Assembly (NCBI RefSeq): GCF_020510685.1
Contig: NZ_CP075185.1
Location: 1,798,001-1,862,000 of the forward strand
Length of the DNA: 64,000 bases
Reading direction: 5' to 3'
Source: Dechloromonas denitrificans
Lineage (GTDB): Bacteria > Pseudomonadota > Gammaproteobacteria > Burkholderiales > Rhodocyclaceae
A program made the translations under genes and the position numbers. The notes under the pieces were generated by a model. It did not search any database and was not told where the DNA came from. It saw only the letters and a list, made by a program, of their open reading frames with translations. Positions 18,062 through 26,351 of the stretch are shown piece by piece; position 1 is the stretch's first letter, and every line of letters begins with the position of its first letter.

Positions 18062-19999
18062 TCAGGGCAGTCGCGCGATGGCTTCGCGCAAGGTTTTCAG
18101 ATCGTTGGGGCTGCTTCCGTAGCGGGCCAGCAGGTAGGCCTCGACAACGCGCATCAACGGTTCGGCCAGATCCGGATGCTCGTCTTGAATTCGACGAGCC
18201 AGGGCCAGCGGCGTTTCCCAAGGCGCGCAGTTTACCTGTCGGCGCTGCAGATGTCGCAAGGCTTTATGCCAAAGTCGGCTGGCCGGGTCGTGATGCGGTT
18301 TCTGGTAAAGCGTCCAGGCCGTGAGGGTGGCGAGCAGCAGGCTGCTGACCAGCCCGAGTGTGATCGCCAGGCTGCGCCAGTCGGTATCCGGCAGGCCGAG
18401 GCGGGACAGCAGTTCGCGCTGGCGTTGCGGGTCGTAACCAAGCACCTGCTGGTTCCAGGCGTTGTTGATGGCTTCCCAGCGGTGGCGCAGCGTGCGCAGC
18501 CATGCCGTGCGGACCTGGATCAGAGCCGGCAACGGTTCACCGGTCGGCAGTGCGTCAGCGATGCCGGTTTCGATCCGGGCCGGTGAGACCGCCGCCGTTG
18601 GGTCGACGCGTACCCAGCCGCGCCCTTCCAACCAGACTTCGGCCCAGGCGTGTGCATCGGACTGGCGCACCACCAGGTAGCCGTCCACCGGATTACGCTC
18701 ACCACCCTGATAGCCGCCGACGACGCGGGCCGGTATGCCGGCGCTGCGCATCAGTACGACGAAGGCGGCGGCATAGTGCTCGCAAAAGCCGCGCTTGCTC
18801 TGGAACAGGAATTCGTCGACGCTGTTCTCGCCAAGCAGCGGGGGCTGCAGCGTGTAGAAAAATTCGCTGCTGAACAGGCTGAGTGCTTTCCGGATGACGG
18901 CTTCCGGCGATGCTTCACGCTCCCGCCAGCTTTTTGCCAATTGGCGTGCTTGCTCATTGCGGCCGGCTGGCAGCGCCAAACTACGCTGCAATACGGCGGG
19001 ATCTTCGACCGTGTTGAAGCGATAGTCGAGGCTGGCCGAAAGGCGGTAGCGCTGGCGGCTGGTCAGTGGCTGGCGACTTGCTGCGGTCAGTACCCCGTTC
19101 AGGACCGTTTCCGACGGCAGGCTGGCGGGCGCGTCAAGGGCCAGTAACCAGCGCTGGTTGTGGGCTTCCAGCGTGGTTTCGTAGCCGATTGGCGACGCGA
19201 TGATTTGCAGGCGTGCGGTCTGGTAACGTCCGGCGAAAGGGCGCCAGGTCGTGCCGTCGAAATTTTCCATTACCGGACCGCGCCAGTAGAGTTTGTCCTT
19301 GGCCGGTATTTCGCCGTCGAAGCGGACGCGGAAAGCTATTTCGCTACTCTGTGCGAGCTGGGCGACGCTGCCCGGCGACATGCTGTCGGACAGGCCGGTC
19401 TTGCCGGCGTGGGCATCCTGCGGCAAGCCCCAGAGCGGGCCGGAGACACGCGGGAAGAGCAGGTAGAGAACGAGCATGAACGGCAACGCCTGGGCAATGA
19501 GTAGCACGGCATAACTCAAGGTTGCGCGTAAAAAGCTGGCCGGCCCGCCGTGCAGGCGGATCAGCGCGGCGGTAACGATCCACATCGCGGTCAGCAGCCA
19601 TAGCCCGGTCGGAATGCTTTGCGAATAGAGATAATGAGTCAGCAGCAAAAAGTAGCCGAGCGTCACGGCGACGATGCCGTCGCGCCGCCGCTTCAGTTCG
19701 AGCAACTTCATGGCCATGAACATGACCAGCATGGCGACGCCGGCATCGCGCCCGAACAGGGTGCGGAATTCGATGAATATGCCGGTGCAGCCAGCGATCA
19801 CCAGCAGTACCAACAGCCAGCGACCGGGCAGGCGCTGATCGCGCCACCACAACCAGACACCCCAACAAAGCATCACGCCGGTCAGGATGGAGAGCCAGAG
19901 TGGCTGATGTACGAAGTGCGGCGCAATGGTCGCCAGTGCCGCCGCGAAAAGCCAGGGCACTGCCGTGTGGTCAAGCGCTTCACGGGCGGGTGTGCTCAT
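18062..19999 (-). CDS. Transglutaminase-like membrane protein (TgpA/DUF3488 type)
   Basis: 645 residues. Six or so N-terminal membrane segments (residues about 15-200), a periplasmic transglutaminase-like domain with Cys in RGFCEHYAAAF, His in SDAHAWAEVW and Asp in RVDPTAAVSP, then a C-terminal membrane segment (LAITLGLVSSLLLATLTAW) and a DUF4129-like tail. In Pseudomonas TgpA is a periplasmic transglutaminase needed for viability; natural substrates are not known. ATGA overlap with the DUF58 gene sets the start at 19999. Confidence 0.9.
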   Translation of the reverse strand: MSTPAREALDHTAVPWLFAAALATIAPHFVHQPLWLSILTGVMLCWGVWLWWRDQRLPGRWLLVLLVIAGCTGIFIEFRTLFGRDAGVAMLVMFMAMKLLELKRRRDGIVAVTLGYFLLLTHYLYSQSIPTGLWLLTAMWIVTAALIRLHGGPASFLRATLSYAVLLIAQALPFMLVLYLLFPRVSGPLWGLPQDAHAGKTGLSDSMSPGSVAQLAQSSEIAFRVRFDGEIPAKDKLYWRGPVMENFDGTTWRPFAGRYQTARLQIIASPIGYETTLEAHNQRWLLALDAPASLPSETVLNGVLTAASRQPLTSRQRYRLSASLDYRFNTVEDPAVLQRSLALPAGRNEQARQLAKSWREREASPEAVIRKALSLFSSEFFYTLQPPLLGENSVDEFLFQSKRGFCEHYAAAFVVLMRSAGIPARVVGGYQGGERNPVDGYLVVRQSDAHAWAEVWLEGRGWVRVDPTAAVSPARIETGIADALPTGEPLPALIQVRTAWLRTLRHRWEAINNAWNQQVLGYDPQRQRELLSRLGLPDTDWRSLAITLGLVSSLLLATLTAWTLYQKPHHDPASRLWHKALRHLQRRQVNCAPWETPLALARRIQDEHPDLAEPLMRVVEAYLLARYGSSPNDLKTLREAIARLP

Positions 20000-20970
20000 G
20001 GCTGCCACAGGGCGAGGGCTTCAAGACAGCGCCGGCGATGAGCCACACCGCAACCCGGCGGAATTTCCAGCCCGGGCAGGCGCAGGTTGTAACCGCAGCC
20101 CTCGGCTTCGGCCGCGCAGACCCAGCCGGTCAGCTGCGACAGGCGGATTTCGACGGGCTGTGCCGGGTCGGTCAGCACCCAATCCAACTGCAGTTCGACC
20201 TGGCCACCCCCTGCGAACTGCTTGACCAGCAACGGTCGCTCGCCGGCATCGCGGGCGCTGGCTTTCCAGGCTACGTGGCGGGGCGAGTCGGCCGGCTGGC
20301 GTTCGCGGAATCCGGCGAAATCTTCCTGACCGCCGTCACCGCTGCGCTCGCCGCCAGCCGGTGTCGGCGAGGGCGGGGGCAAAGGGCTCGCCAGCGGCGC
20401 CGGGTAGACCAGGCAACGCATGGCCGGTTGCAGATAGCACCAGGCGACGAAAAGGCCCAGCGGGTAGCGCGTCGCCAGGCGGACTCGCGGCAGTTCGAGC
20501 CAGCCGCGCCGGCGGGTGTTGAGCGGGATGCCGATTTTTGTGCTGTCCTGCGCATTGACCGCAACAATCACCGCTTGGCCGGGTTCGGCTTCCAGCTCCA
20601 GGGCGAGGCGCGGTGTCGAACGGTCGTTGCTGAGGGTTATCTGGAAGTGCGCCGTTTCACCGCAAAAAACCGGCTCGCAACGCCCGGGGCTGATCAGTAG
20701 GGCATGGAGGTTGCGAAAGGTATGGACCATGCCGATGATGCCCAGGCCGCCAAGCAGAAAAACCAGGGCATGGCCGAGCGCCAATGTGTAGTTGATCGCC
20801 CCGAGAAGCATGACGAGCAGCGCCAGCGCAAAAAGCAGCCCGCCGCGCGTCGGGATGATGAATATGCGCCGCTGGCCCAGACGTAACGGGGCCGTGCCGT
20901 CGCTTTGCCAGCGGAACAGTTGCTGCTTGAGCCTGGCGACGATACCCACGTGCGGATCAGGGAATGGCAA
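19996..20970 (-). CDS. DUF58 family protein of MoxR module
   Basis: 324 residues. Two adjacent membrane segments near residues 43-83 are followed by a soluble region. It belongs to the DUF58/VWA-like group that pairs with MoxR ATPases; here the usual RPY..GD core appears shortened. Gene order MoxR-DUF58-transglutaminase with 14-nt and 4-nt overlaps marks one operon and probably one envelope-associated complex. Confidence 0.8.
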   Translation of the reverse strand: MPFPDPHVGIVARLKQQLFRWQSDGTAPLRLGQRRIFIIPTRGGLLFALALLVMLLGAINYTLALGHALVFLLGGLGIIGMVHTFRNLHALLISPGRCEPVFCGETAHFQITLSNDRSTPRLALELEAEPGQAVIVAVNAQDSTKIGIPLNTRRRGWLELPRVRLATRYPLGLFVAWCYLQPAMRCLVYPAPLASPLPPPSPTPAGGERSGDGGQEDFAGFRERQPADSPRHVAWKASARDAGERPLLVKQFAGGGQVELQLDWVLTDPAQPVEIRLSQLTGWVCAAEAEGCGYNLRLPGLEIPPGCGVAHRRRCLEALALWQP

Positions 20971-21904
20971 CGCTGCGCATCAACGTGGCGATGTCTTCTA
21001 GACTGGCGAAGCCGCTGCCTTGTGCCGAGCGCAGTCGGTGGCGGGCGACCGCCGGCAATACCGCCTGTACGTCATCCGGCAGAACCATGTCGCGTCCGGC
21101 CAGCCAGGCCCAGGCGCGGGCGGCGGCGAGCAGGGCCAGGCCGGCGCGGGGCGACAGGCCGTGCTGGAAATTCGGATTGTTCCGGGTCGCTTCGATCAGG
21201 TTCTGTACGTAATCGATCAGCGGCCCGGCCGTATGAACGGCGGCAATCTCCTTCTGCACGGCGGGCAGATCGTCGGCCTGGAAGCAGGGCGCTAAATGCT
21301 CGGCCTGCGCCCGCTGGCTGCCGGCGGCGAGCAGGGCGCGTTCGGCCGCGCGGTCCGGGTAGCCGAGTTCGATGCGCATCAGAAAGCGGTCGAGCTGCGA
21401 TTCCGGTAGCGGAAAGGTGCCGATCTGGTGGGCCGGGTTCTGCGTCGCGATGACGAAGAACGGGCGCGGCAGGGCGCGTGTCTGGCCCTCGGCCGTGACC
21501 TGGCCTTCTTCCATCGCTTCGAGTAGCGCGCTTTGGGTTTTCGGTGTGGCGCGGTTGATTTCGTCGGCCAGGACCAGTTGGGCAAAGACCGGGCCGGGCA
21601 GGAAACGAAAGGCGCTTTTGTCGCGGTCGAATATCGATACGCCGGTGATATCGGCCGGCAGCAGGTCGCTGGTGAACTGGATGCGTGAGAATTGCAGGCC
21701 GAGCAAGCGGGCGAGGGCGTGGGCCAGTGTCGTCTTGCCCATGCCGGGCAGGTCTTCGATCAATAAATGCCCGCCGGCCAGCAGGCAGGTCAAGGCCAGT
21801 CGGATTTCATTTTCCTTGCCGAGAATGATCTCGCCAGCCCGCGTCAGGACGGCGTCGAATGGGCGAGGCCGGCCGGAGAGAAGTGCTGCTGCATTGCCAA
21901 ACAT
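20957..21904 (-). CDS. MoxR family AAA+ ATPase
   Basis: 315 residues. Walker A GMGKTTLA, Walker B LVLADEINRATPKTQSALLEAMEE, sensor 1 FVIATQNPAHQIGTFPLPESQLDRF are all clear. MoxR proteins act as chaperones for partner VWA/DUF58 proteins. ATG 21902-21904 (MFGNAAALL) has GAGGAAA about 8 nt upstream. First gene of the minus-strand module MoxR-DUF58-transglutaminase-mltB. Confidence 0.93.
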   Translation of the reverse strand: MFGNAAALLSGRPRPFDAVLTRAGEIILGKENEIRLALTCLLAGGHLLIEDLPGMGKTTLAHALARLLGLQFSRIQFTSDLLPADITGVSIFDRDKSAFRFLPGPVFAQLVLADEINRATPKTQSALLEAMEEGQVTAEGQTRALPRPFFVIATQNPAHQIGTFPLPESQLDRFLMRIELGYPDRAAERALLAAGSQRAQAEHLAPCFQADDLPAVQKEIAAVHTAGPLIDYVQNLIEATRNNPNFQHGLSPRAGLALLAAARAWAWLAGRDMVLPDDVQAVLPAVARHRLRSAQGSGFASLEDIATLMRSVAIP

Positions 21905-22024
21905 GCGGGATTTCCTCGATAACAATTGGGGCCAATTCTAATGCTTGAAGCTGCGCGGCGAATGGGACGATAATGCCAATTCGACGTGCGTCGCTCAGGG
22001 CGCCGGTTCGCAGAGAGAGAACAA

Positions 22025-22951
22025 GTGACAACCACTGCCTTCATCACCCATAGAGACTGTCAGTTACATGACATGGGTTCGCATCACCCCGAGTCCCCGC
22101 AACGTCTTACCGCCATCAACGATCACCTGATTGCCCAAGGGATCGATGCCTATTTTGTCTATCACGATGCACCGCTTGCGACCTTCGAGCAACTGCTGCG
22201 GGTTCATCCCGCATCGCACCTCGAGCGCATCAAACGTGCTTCGCCGGAGCATGGCGTGGTCCATCTCGACCCGGACACGGCGATGAATCCCCATACCTGG
22301 CAAGCCGCGTTGCGGGCGGCCGGCGCCGGTTGCATGGCGGTCGATCTGGTAATGAGCGGCGAATGCGAAAATGCCTTCTGTGCCGTTCGCCCGCCTGGTC
22401 ATCACGCTGAAAAGGCGAATCCGATGGGTTTCTGCTTCTTCAACAATATTGGTGTCGCCGCTCGTCATGCGCTCAAGGTGCATGGTCTGGAACGCGTGGC
22501 GATCATCGACTTCGATGTGCACCACGGCAATGGGACTGAAGACGTTTTTGCCGGCGACGAGCAGGTGCTGATGTGCAGCATCTTCCAGCACCCTTTTTAT
22601 CCGTACAGCGGCGCCGACAAGCAGGCTGCCAACATGTGCAATGTGCCGCTGGCTGCCGGTTGCGGCGGCGAGGAGTTCCGCGATGCCGTGCTGCAGGTAT
22701 GGACGCCGCGTCTCAAGGAGTTCAAGCCGCAGATGATCTTCATCTCGGCCGGCTTTGACGGTCACTATGAAGACGACATGGGTGGCCTGAAGTTGCTCGA
22801 AAAGGACTTCGCCTGGTGCACCGAGCATATGAAAAAGCTGGCGGCCGAGTTGTGCCAAAAGCGCATCGTCTCGATGCTCGAAGGCGGCTACGTGATGACC
22901 TCGCTGGCGCGCAGCGTCGGCGCGCATCTGCGGGCACTGGCCGATCTTTAA
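22025..22951 (+). CDS. Histone deacetylase-like amidohydrolase
   Basis: 308 residues of the arginase/deacetylase fold. Active-site motifs are intact: RPPGHHAEKANPMGFCFFNN, IDFDVHHGNGTED (zinc ligands Asp and His) and SAGFDGHYEDDMGG (third zinc ligand Asp). Bacterial members (class II HDAC-like, acetylpolyamine amidohydrolases, AcuC) remove acetyl groups from polyamines or proteins; the substrate here is not known. The start is GTG 22025 with an AGAGAGAA ribosome site; the longer in-frame ATG has none. Confidence 0.9.
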   Translation: MTTTAFITHRDCQLHDMGSHHPESPQRLTAINDHLIAQGIDAYFVYHDAPLATFEQLLRVHPASHLERIKRASPEHGVVHLDPDTAMNPHTWQAALRAAGAGCMAVDLVMSGECENAFCAVRPPGHHAEKANPMGFCFFNNIGVAARHALKVHGLERVAIIDFDVHHGNGTEDVFAGDEQVLMCSIFQHPFYPYSGADKQAANMCNVPLAAGCGGEEFRDAVLQVWTPRLKEFKPQMIFISAGFDGHYEDDMGGLKLLEKDFAWCTEHMKKLAAELCQKRIVSMLEGGYVMTSLARSVGAHLRALADL

Positions 22952-22976
22952 GCGCTGATTCTCGTCAGAAAACGAC

Positions 22977-23006
22977 GAGGGTGGGGTAAAATCCCGCCCT
23001 CTTTTT
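22977..23006 (+). terminator. Intrinsic hairpin upstream of lysC
   Basis: GAGGGTGGG pairs with CCCGCCCTC (one G-T pair) around GTAAAAT, then TTTTT. It ends the deacetylase transcript. The loop contains TAAAAT, which could double as a -10 for lysC, but no matching -35 is evident. Confidence 0.7.
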
Positions 23007-23036
23007 CATGTTTCCAACGTTTAACCGGATGAATCC

Positions 23037-24257
23037 ATGGCGTTGATTGTTCAAAAATACGGTGGCACCTCGGTCGCCAATCCCGAGCGCATCAAGAATG
23101 TCGCCAAACGGGTTGCCAAGTTCCAGGCCCAAGGCCATCAGGTAGTAGTGGTTCTCTCGGCGATGAGCGGCGAAACCAACAAACTGATTGCCCTGGCCAA
23201 GGAAATTCAGGCCAACCCCGATCCGCGCGAGCTGGACATGATCATGTCCACCGGCGAACAGGTCACCATCGGTCTGCTGGCCATGGCGCTCCAGGAAATC
23301 GGTGTCAAGGCGAAGAGCTATACCGGCGGCCAGGTCAAAGTGCTGACCGACAGTACCTTCACCAAGGCGCGCATCCTGTCGATCGACGAAGGCAACATGC
23401 GCCGCGATCTCGATGCCGGTAACGTGGTCGTTGTCGCTGGCTTCCAGGGGGTCGATGCCGACGGTAATATCACGACGCTCGGCCGTGGCGGTTCCGATAC
23501 CTCCGGCGTCGCGCTCGCTGCAGCGCTGAAGGCCGACGAGTGCCAGATCTACACCGATGTCGATGGCGTCTATACGACCGATCCGCGCGTCGTTTCCGAG
23601 GCCAAAAAGCTCGATACCATCACCTTCGAGGAAATGCTGGAAATGGCCAGCCTCGGCTCCAAGGTGCTGCAGATCCGCTCGGTCGAATTCGCCGGCAAGT
23701 ACAAGGTCAAACTGCGCGTTCTTTCCAGCTTCCAGGACGAAGGGGAAGGTACGCTGATCACTGTTGAGGAAGACAAGAACATGGAACAACCGATCATCTC
23801 CGGTATCGCCTTCAATCGCGACGAAGCCAAGCTGACCATGCTGGGTGTTCCGGACACCCCGGGCATCGCCTACCAGATCCTGGGTGCCATTGCCGATGCC
23901 AATATCGACGTCGACATGATCATCCAGAACATCGGTAGCGACGGCACCACGGATTTCTCCTTCACGGTGAACCGCGGCGAATTTGCCAAGGCCAAGGCGA
24001 TCCTCGAGACCGTCAAGCTCAAGCTGGGGGCCCGCGAGGTGAGGGGCGACAACAAGATCTGCAAGGTCTCCGCGGTTGGCGTCGGCATGCGTTCCCACCC
24101 GGGCGTCGCCAGCAAGATGTTCAAGGCGCTGGCCGATGAAGGCATCAACATCCAGATGATCTCGACTTCCGAGATCAAAATTTCCGTCGTACTTGACGAA
24201 AAATATCTGGAGTTGGCTGTGCGCGTGCTGCATCGCACTTTCGAGCTCGATCAGTAA
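23037..24257 (+). CDS. lysC: Aspartate kinase
   Basis: 406 residues, first step of the Lys/Thr/Met/Ile branch. Kinase domain with VQKYGGTSVAN at the N-terminus and GRGGSDTSGVALAAAL, then two ACT domains (about 265-340 and 345-406) that bind feedback inhibitors. An internal start around residue 245 giving a separate beta subunit occurs in some relatives; ATG 23781 (MEQPIISGI) with AGGAAGA in front fits that possibility. Monofunctional, followed by tRNA-Ser. Confidence 0.96.
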   Translation: MALIVQKYGGTSVANPERIKNVAKRVAKFQAQGHQVVVVLSAMSGETNKLIALAKEIQANPDPRELDMIMSTGEQVTIGLLAMALQEIGVKAKSYTGGQVKVLTDSTFTKARILSIDEGNMRRDLDAGNVVVVAGFQGVDADGNITTLGRGGSDTSGVALAAALKADECQIYTDVDGVYTTDPRVVSEAKKLDTITFEEMLEMASLGSKVLQIRSVEFAGKYKVKLRVLSSFQDEGEGTLITVEEDKNMEQPIISGIAFNRDEAKLTMLGVPDTPGIAYQILGAIADANIDVDMIIQNIGSDGTTDFSFTVNRGEFAKAKAILETVKLKLGAREVRGDNKICKVSAVGVGMRSHPGVASKMFKALADEGINIQMISTSEIKISVVLDEKYLELAVRVLHRTFELDQ

Positions 24258-24259
24258 GT

Positions 24260-24288
24260 TTGACCAAAGGGCGCGAAGGCTATATCAT
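24260..24288 (+). promoter_or_regulatory. Promoter of tRNA-Ser
   Basis: TTGACC (24260-24265), 17-nt spacer, TATCAT (24283-24288); start predicted near 24296, 18 nt before the tRNA. Confidence 0.7.
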
Positions 24289-24313
24289 CCGCGCCTCGTT
24301 GAAGTCTGGATCC

Positions 24314-24406
24314 GGAGACGTGGCCGAGAGGTCGAAGGCACTCCCCTGCTAAGGGAGCATGCGGGCAAAACCTGCATCGAGGGTTCGAATCCCTCCGTCT
24401 CCGCCA
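24314..24406 (+). tRNA. tRNA-Ser, anticodon GCU
   Basis: A 93-nt class II tRNA with long variable arm and encoded CCA. Acceptor GGAGACG pairs with CGTCTCC; the anticodon loop CTGCTAA carries GCT. Confidence 0.96.
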
Positions 24407-24427
24407 GCGACCCAACGATAGCCTAAG

Positions 24428-24450
24428 GCCCGGATAATTCCGGGCTTTTT
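24428..24450 (+). terminator. Intrinsic terminator after tRNA-Ser
   Basis: GCCCGGA pairs with TCCGGGC, loop TAAT, followed by TTTTT. Confidence 0.88.
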
Positions 24451-24618
24451 GCTTTTAAGGGGTAAAGGTAAGGCTTGGTCAGGTTTTTCGACTTCGCGAC
24501 GATGCGTAGCGATGGTCGGGGAGCCTTGTCGGTGGCCGGTTTGCGGCAATTACCGCTGGAATATTTTCCTGTATGGTGTAAAGTCAAATCAGGAAATCGT
24601 CTTATTCAGGAGGTTGTA

Positions 24619-24831
24619 ATGGCAATCCAATCAGTGACTTCCAATGTAAGTGCCTACACTGCTACTCCCAGTAGTCAAGCGAGTCAGGCCCAACAAGCGC
24701 AGCAGATGCAGCAAGCTGAAGAGCGCCAGTCGCGGGCTGAGGAGAAAGCAGCGCAACAGGAAGTGGCGCCACAGCCGGTGACGAATGTTCAAGGGCAGCG
24801 TACCGGTACGTTGATTAACGTAACTGCCTGA
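24619..24831 (+). CDS. Small Gln/Ala-rich protein with TGTLxNVTA tail (first copy)
   Basis: 70 residues from ATG 24619, preceded by AGGAGG. The middle is a charged, Gln-rich helix (QAQQAQQMQQAEERQSRAEEKAAQQ) and the C-terminus is GQRTGTLINVTA. The same C-terminal tail ends the next gene. No signal peptide or membrane segment. I know no function for this family; the tail looks like a shared recognition or sorting signal, which is inference. Confidence 0.72.
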   Translation: MAIQSVTSNVSAYTATPSSQASQAQQAQQMQQAEERQSRAEEKAAQQEVAPQPVTNVQGQRTGTLINVTA

Positions 24832-24872
24832 GTGTTTGTTGGCGGTGTCGTACACTGCCAATGGGAGGCGAG

Positions 24873-25277
24873 ATGCCGGTTACTTCAACCTCTGGTGTCC
24901 AATCTGCAGGGAGCGGGATTTGGTTACAAATCCAGCAACAGCAGGCGCAGCGGAGTGCCGATCAGGCTGATCAACGGGCGCGTTCACTTCAGATGAGGGC
25001 GCGCGAAGCCCAGTCAGCGGCGGATCAGGCACAGGAAACTGCGCGTTCGCTCGAAGTCCAGTCAGGGCAGGCGCAGAGTGAGGCCAATAGCGCGAAGCTT
25101 GGTTTGGCGGCGCAGGCGGCATTGGGGAAGATACAAACCCAGTTGAGTGGCTTGCGTGAGCAGATTGGCGTGGCACTCGCGGCGCAGAAGGTTGTACAGC
25201 CGGTTGCCGAGTCGGTTGCGCCGGTGATTAATGACTTGGGGCAGCAGACGGGAACCTTGGTCAATGTGACGGCCTGA
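24873..25277 (+). CDS. Gln/Ala-rich coiled-coil protein with TGTLxNVTA tail (second copy)
   Basis: 134 residues from ATG 24873 with GGGAGG about 6 nt upstream (an in-frame ATG at 24861 lacks a ribosome site). Two helical Gln/Ala/Arg-rich repeats (AQRSADQADQRARSLQMRAREAQ and following) predict a coiled coil; the C-terminus is GQQTGTLVNVTA, matching the previous protein. The two genes are 41 nt apart and end at a strong terminator, so form a two-gene operon. Confidence 0.74.
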   Translation: MPVTSTSGVQSAGSGIWLQIQQQQAQRSADQADQRARSLQMRAREAQSAADQAQETARSLEVQSGQAQSEANSAKLGLAAQAALGKIQTQLSGLREQIGVALAAQKVVQPVAESVAPVINDLGQQTGTLVNVTA

Positions 25278-25303
25278 CTCCTTGAGGTGGTCGGAAGTGC
25301 AAA

Positions 25304-25329
25304 AAGGGCGCGCAAGCGCCCTTCTTTTT
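25304..25329 (+). terminator. Intrinsic terminator after the small-protein pair
   Basis: AAGGGCGC pairs with GCGCCCTT around GCAA, then a T-rich tract TCTTTTT. Confidence 0.85.
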
Positions 25330-25402
25330 GGCCAGCGAGCCGCGCCGGGCTCTGGTATCTTGCCGGCATGTCGAATTGACCTGGCTGAAAAGGAGTTTGT
25401 TT

Positions 25403-25786
25403 GTGTTAGCCAATCATTGGTGCGCGTCGGTCGATGCCACCATACAATTGCGGACGGGTTGCAATCCGCTGGAAAAACATGGGGCGCAGGCGGTTGTCGT
25501 GCATGCCGACGCGTGGGCGCCAATCGATGCGGTGAGCGATCCGCACGACATTCGGCAGGTTGTCGATTACGAGGTTATTTTTCTGGCCATTCGCCGGCTG
25601 GAGCAGAACGACCATTGCGAGTGTCTGGAGTCGAGCATTCTGGAAGTGATGGATGCCATTTTCGCCATGCCCATCGTGACGTCGGCATTCATTTCCATGC
25701 ACAAACCTCATGTGTACAACGGTCAGGGTACGCCGGCGATTTCACTTTCGATGACGCGCGAGCAATGGGCCAAGACGCACCGTTGA
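25403..25786 (+). CDS. Dihydroneopterin aldolase/FolB-like protein
   Basis: 127 residues from GTG 25403, with AGGAG 7 nt upstream. The pattern VVDYEVIFLAIRRL, a hydrophobic helix after it, and FISMHKPHVYNG near the C-terminus fit the T-fold of dihydroneopterin aldolase/epimerase (FolB/FolX). The first strand carries an unusual extension SVDATIQLRTGCNPLEKHG. Overlap with folA by 22 nt supports a folate role. Whether it is a true aldolase or a divergent relative cannot be decided here. Confidence 0.65.
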   Translation: MLANHWCASVDATIQLRTGCNPLEKHGAQAVVVHADAWAPIDAVSDPHDIRQVVDYEVIFLAIRRLEQNDHCECLESSILEVMDAIFAMPIVTSAFISMHKPHVYNGQGTPAISLSMTREQWAKTHR

Positions 25787-26337
25787 TCGCGGCAATTGGC
25801 GCCGTGGCAAGTAACGGCATGCTCGGGCTTGCCGGCTGGCTGCCTTGGGATATTCCGGAAGAACTCGCTTACTTCGAACATAAGGTGGCGGGAGCTGCGC
25901 TGGTCATTGGTCGGGCAACGTATGAATCGATGGATGTGGTGCCGGAGGATTCGTTCATCGTCAGCCGCCAAGCAGGTCTGGTTGTGCGGAAGGGCTGCCA
26001 GCGCGTCGATTCCGTTGAGGAGGGATTGCGCTTGGCTGTTGCTACCGGAAAGCCGGTTTTCGTCATTGGTGGCGCGTCCGTTTATGCCGCCGCCTGGCCG
26101 TATTGCCATCGCTTCTACCTGACGCGCATCGAAATGCCGTTTGCTGGCGATACCTTGTTTCCCGACGATATCCCGCTGGATGAGTGGGATGTCATTAACG
26201 AAACTTGTAAAAGTTTTCGCGAAAGAAAGACGGGGCAGGATGTTCTTTGTCGATTCATCGAATATGCGCCGAAAAATCCCCGTCCTTTGAACGCTTTCAA
26301 TTTCAATTCGATGTCTGCTCGCCCATACTCGCAGTGA
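25765..26337 (+). CDS. folA: Dihydrofolate reductase
   Basis: 190 residues. It reduces dihydrofolate with NADPH. Motifs: APLIAAIGAVASNGMLGLAGWLPWDIPEE (substrate site; Trp and Asp in WLPWD), VIGRATYES, PVFVIGGASVYAAAW (NADPH binding). The family length is about 160; here about 25 extra residues after CRFIEYAPK extend the C-terminus with a low-complexity tail NAFNFNSMSARPYSQ. ATG 25765 lies inside the FolB-like gene. The tail overlaps no other gene. Confidence 0.88.
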   Translation: MGQDAPLIAAIGAVASNGMLGLAGWLPWDIPEELAYFEHKVAGAALVIGRATYESMDVVPEDSFIVSRQAGLVVRKGCQRVDSVEEGLRLAVATGKPVFVIGGASVYAAAWPYCHRFYLTRIEMPFAGDTLFPDDIPLDEWDVINETCKSFRERKTGQDVLCRFIEYAPKNPRPLNAFNFNSMSARPYSQ

Positions 26338-26351
26338 TAACTCCAGATCAA

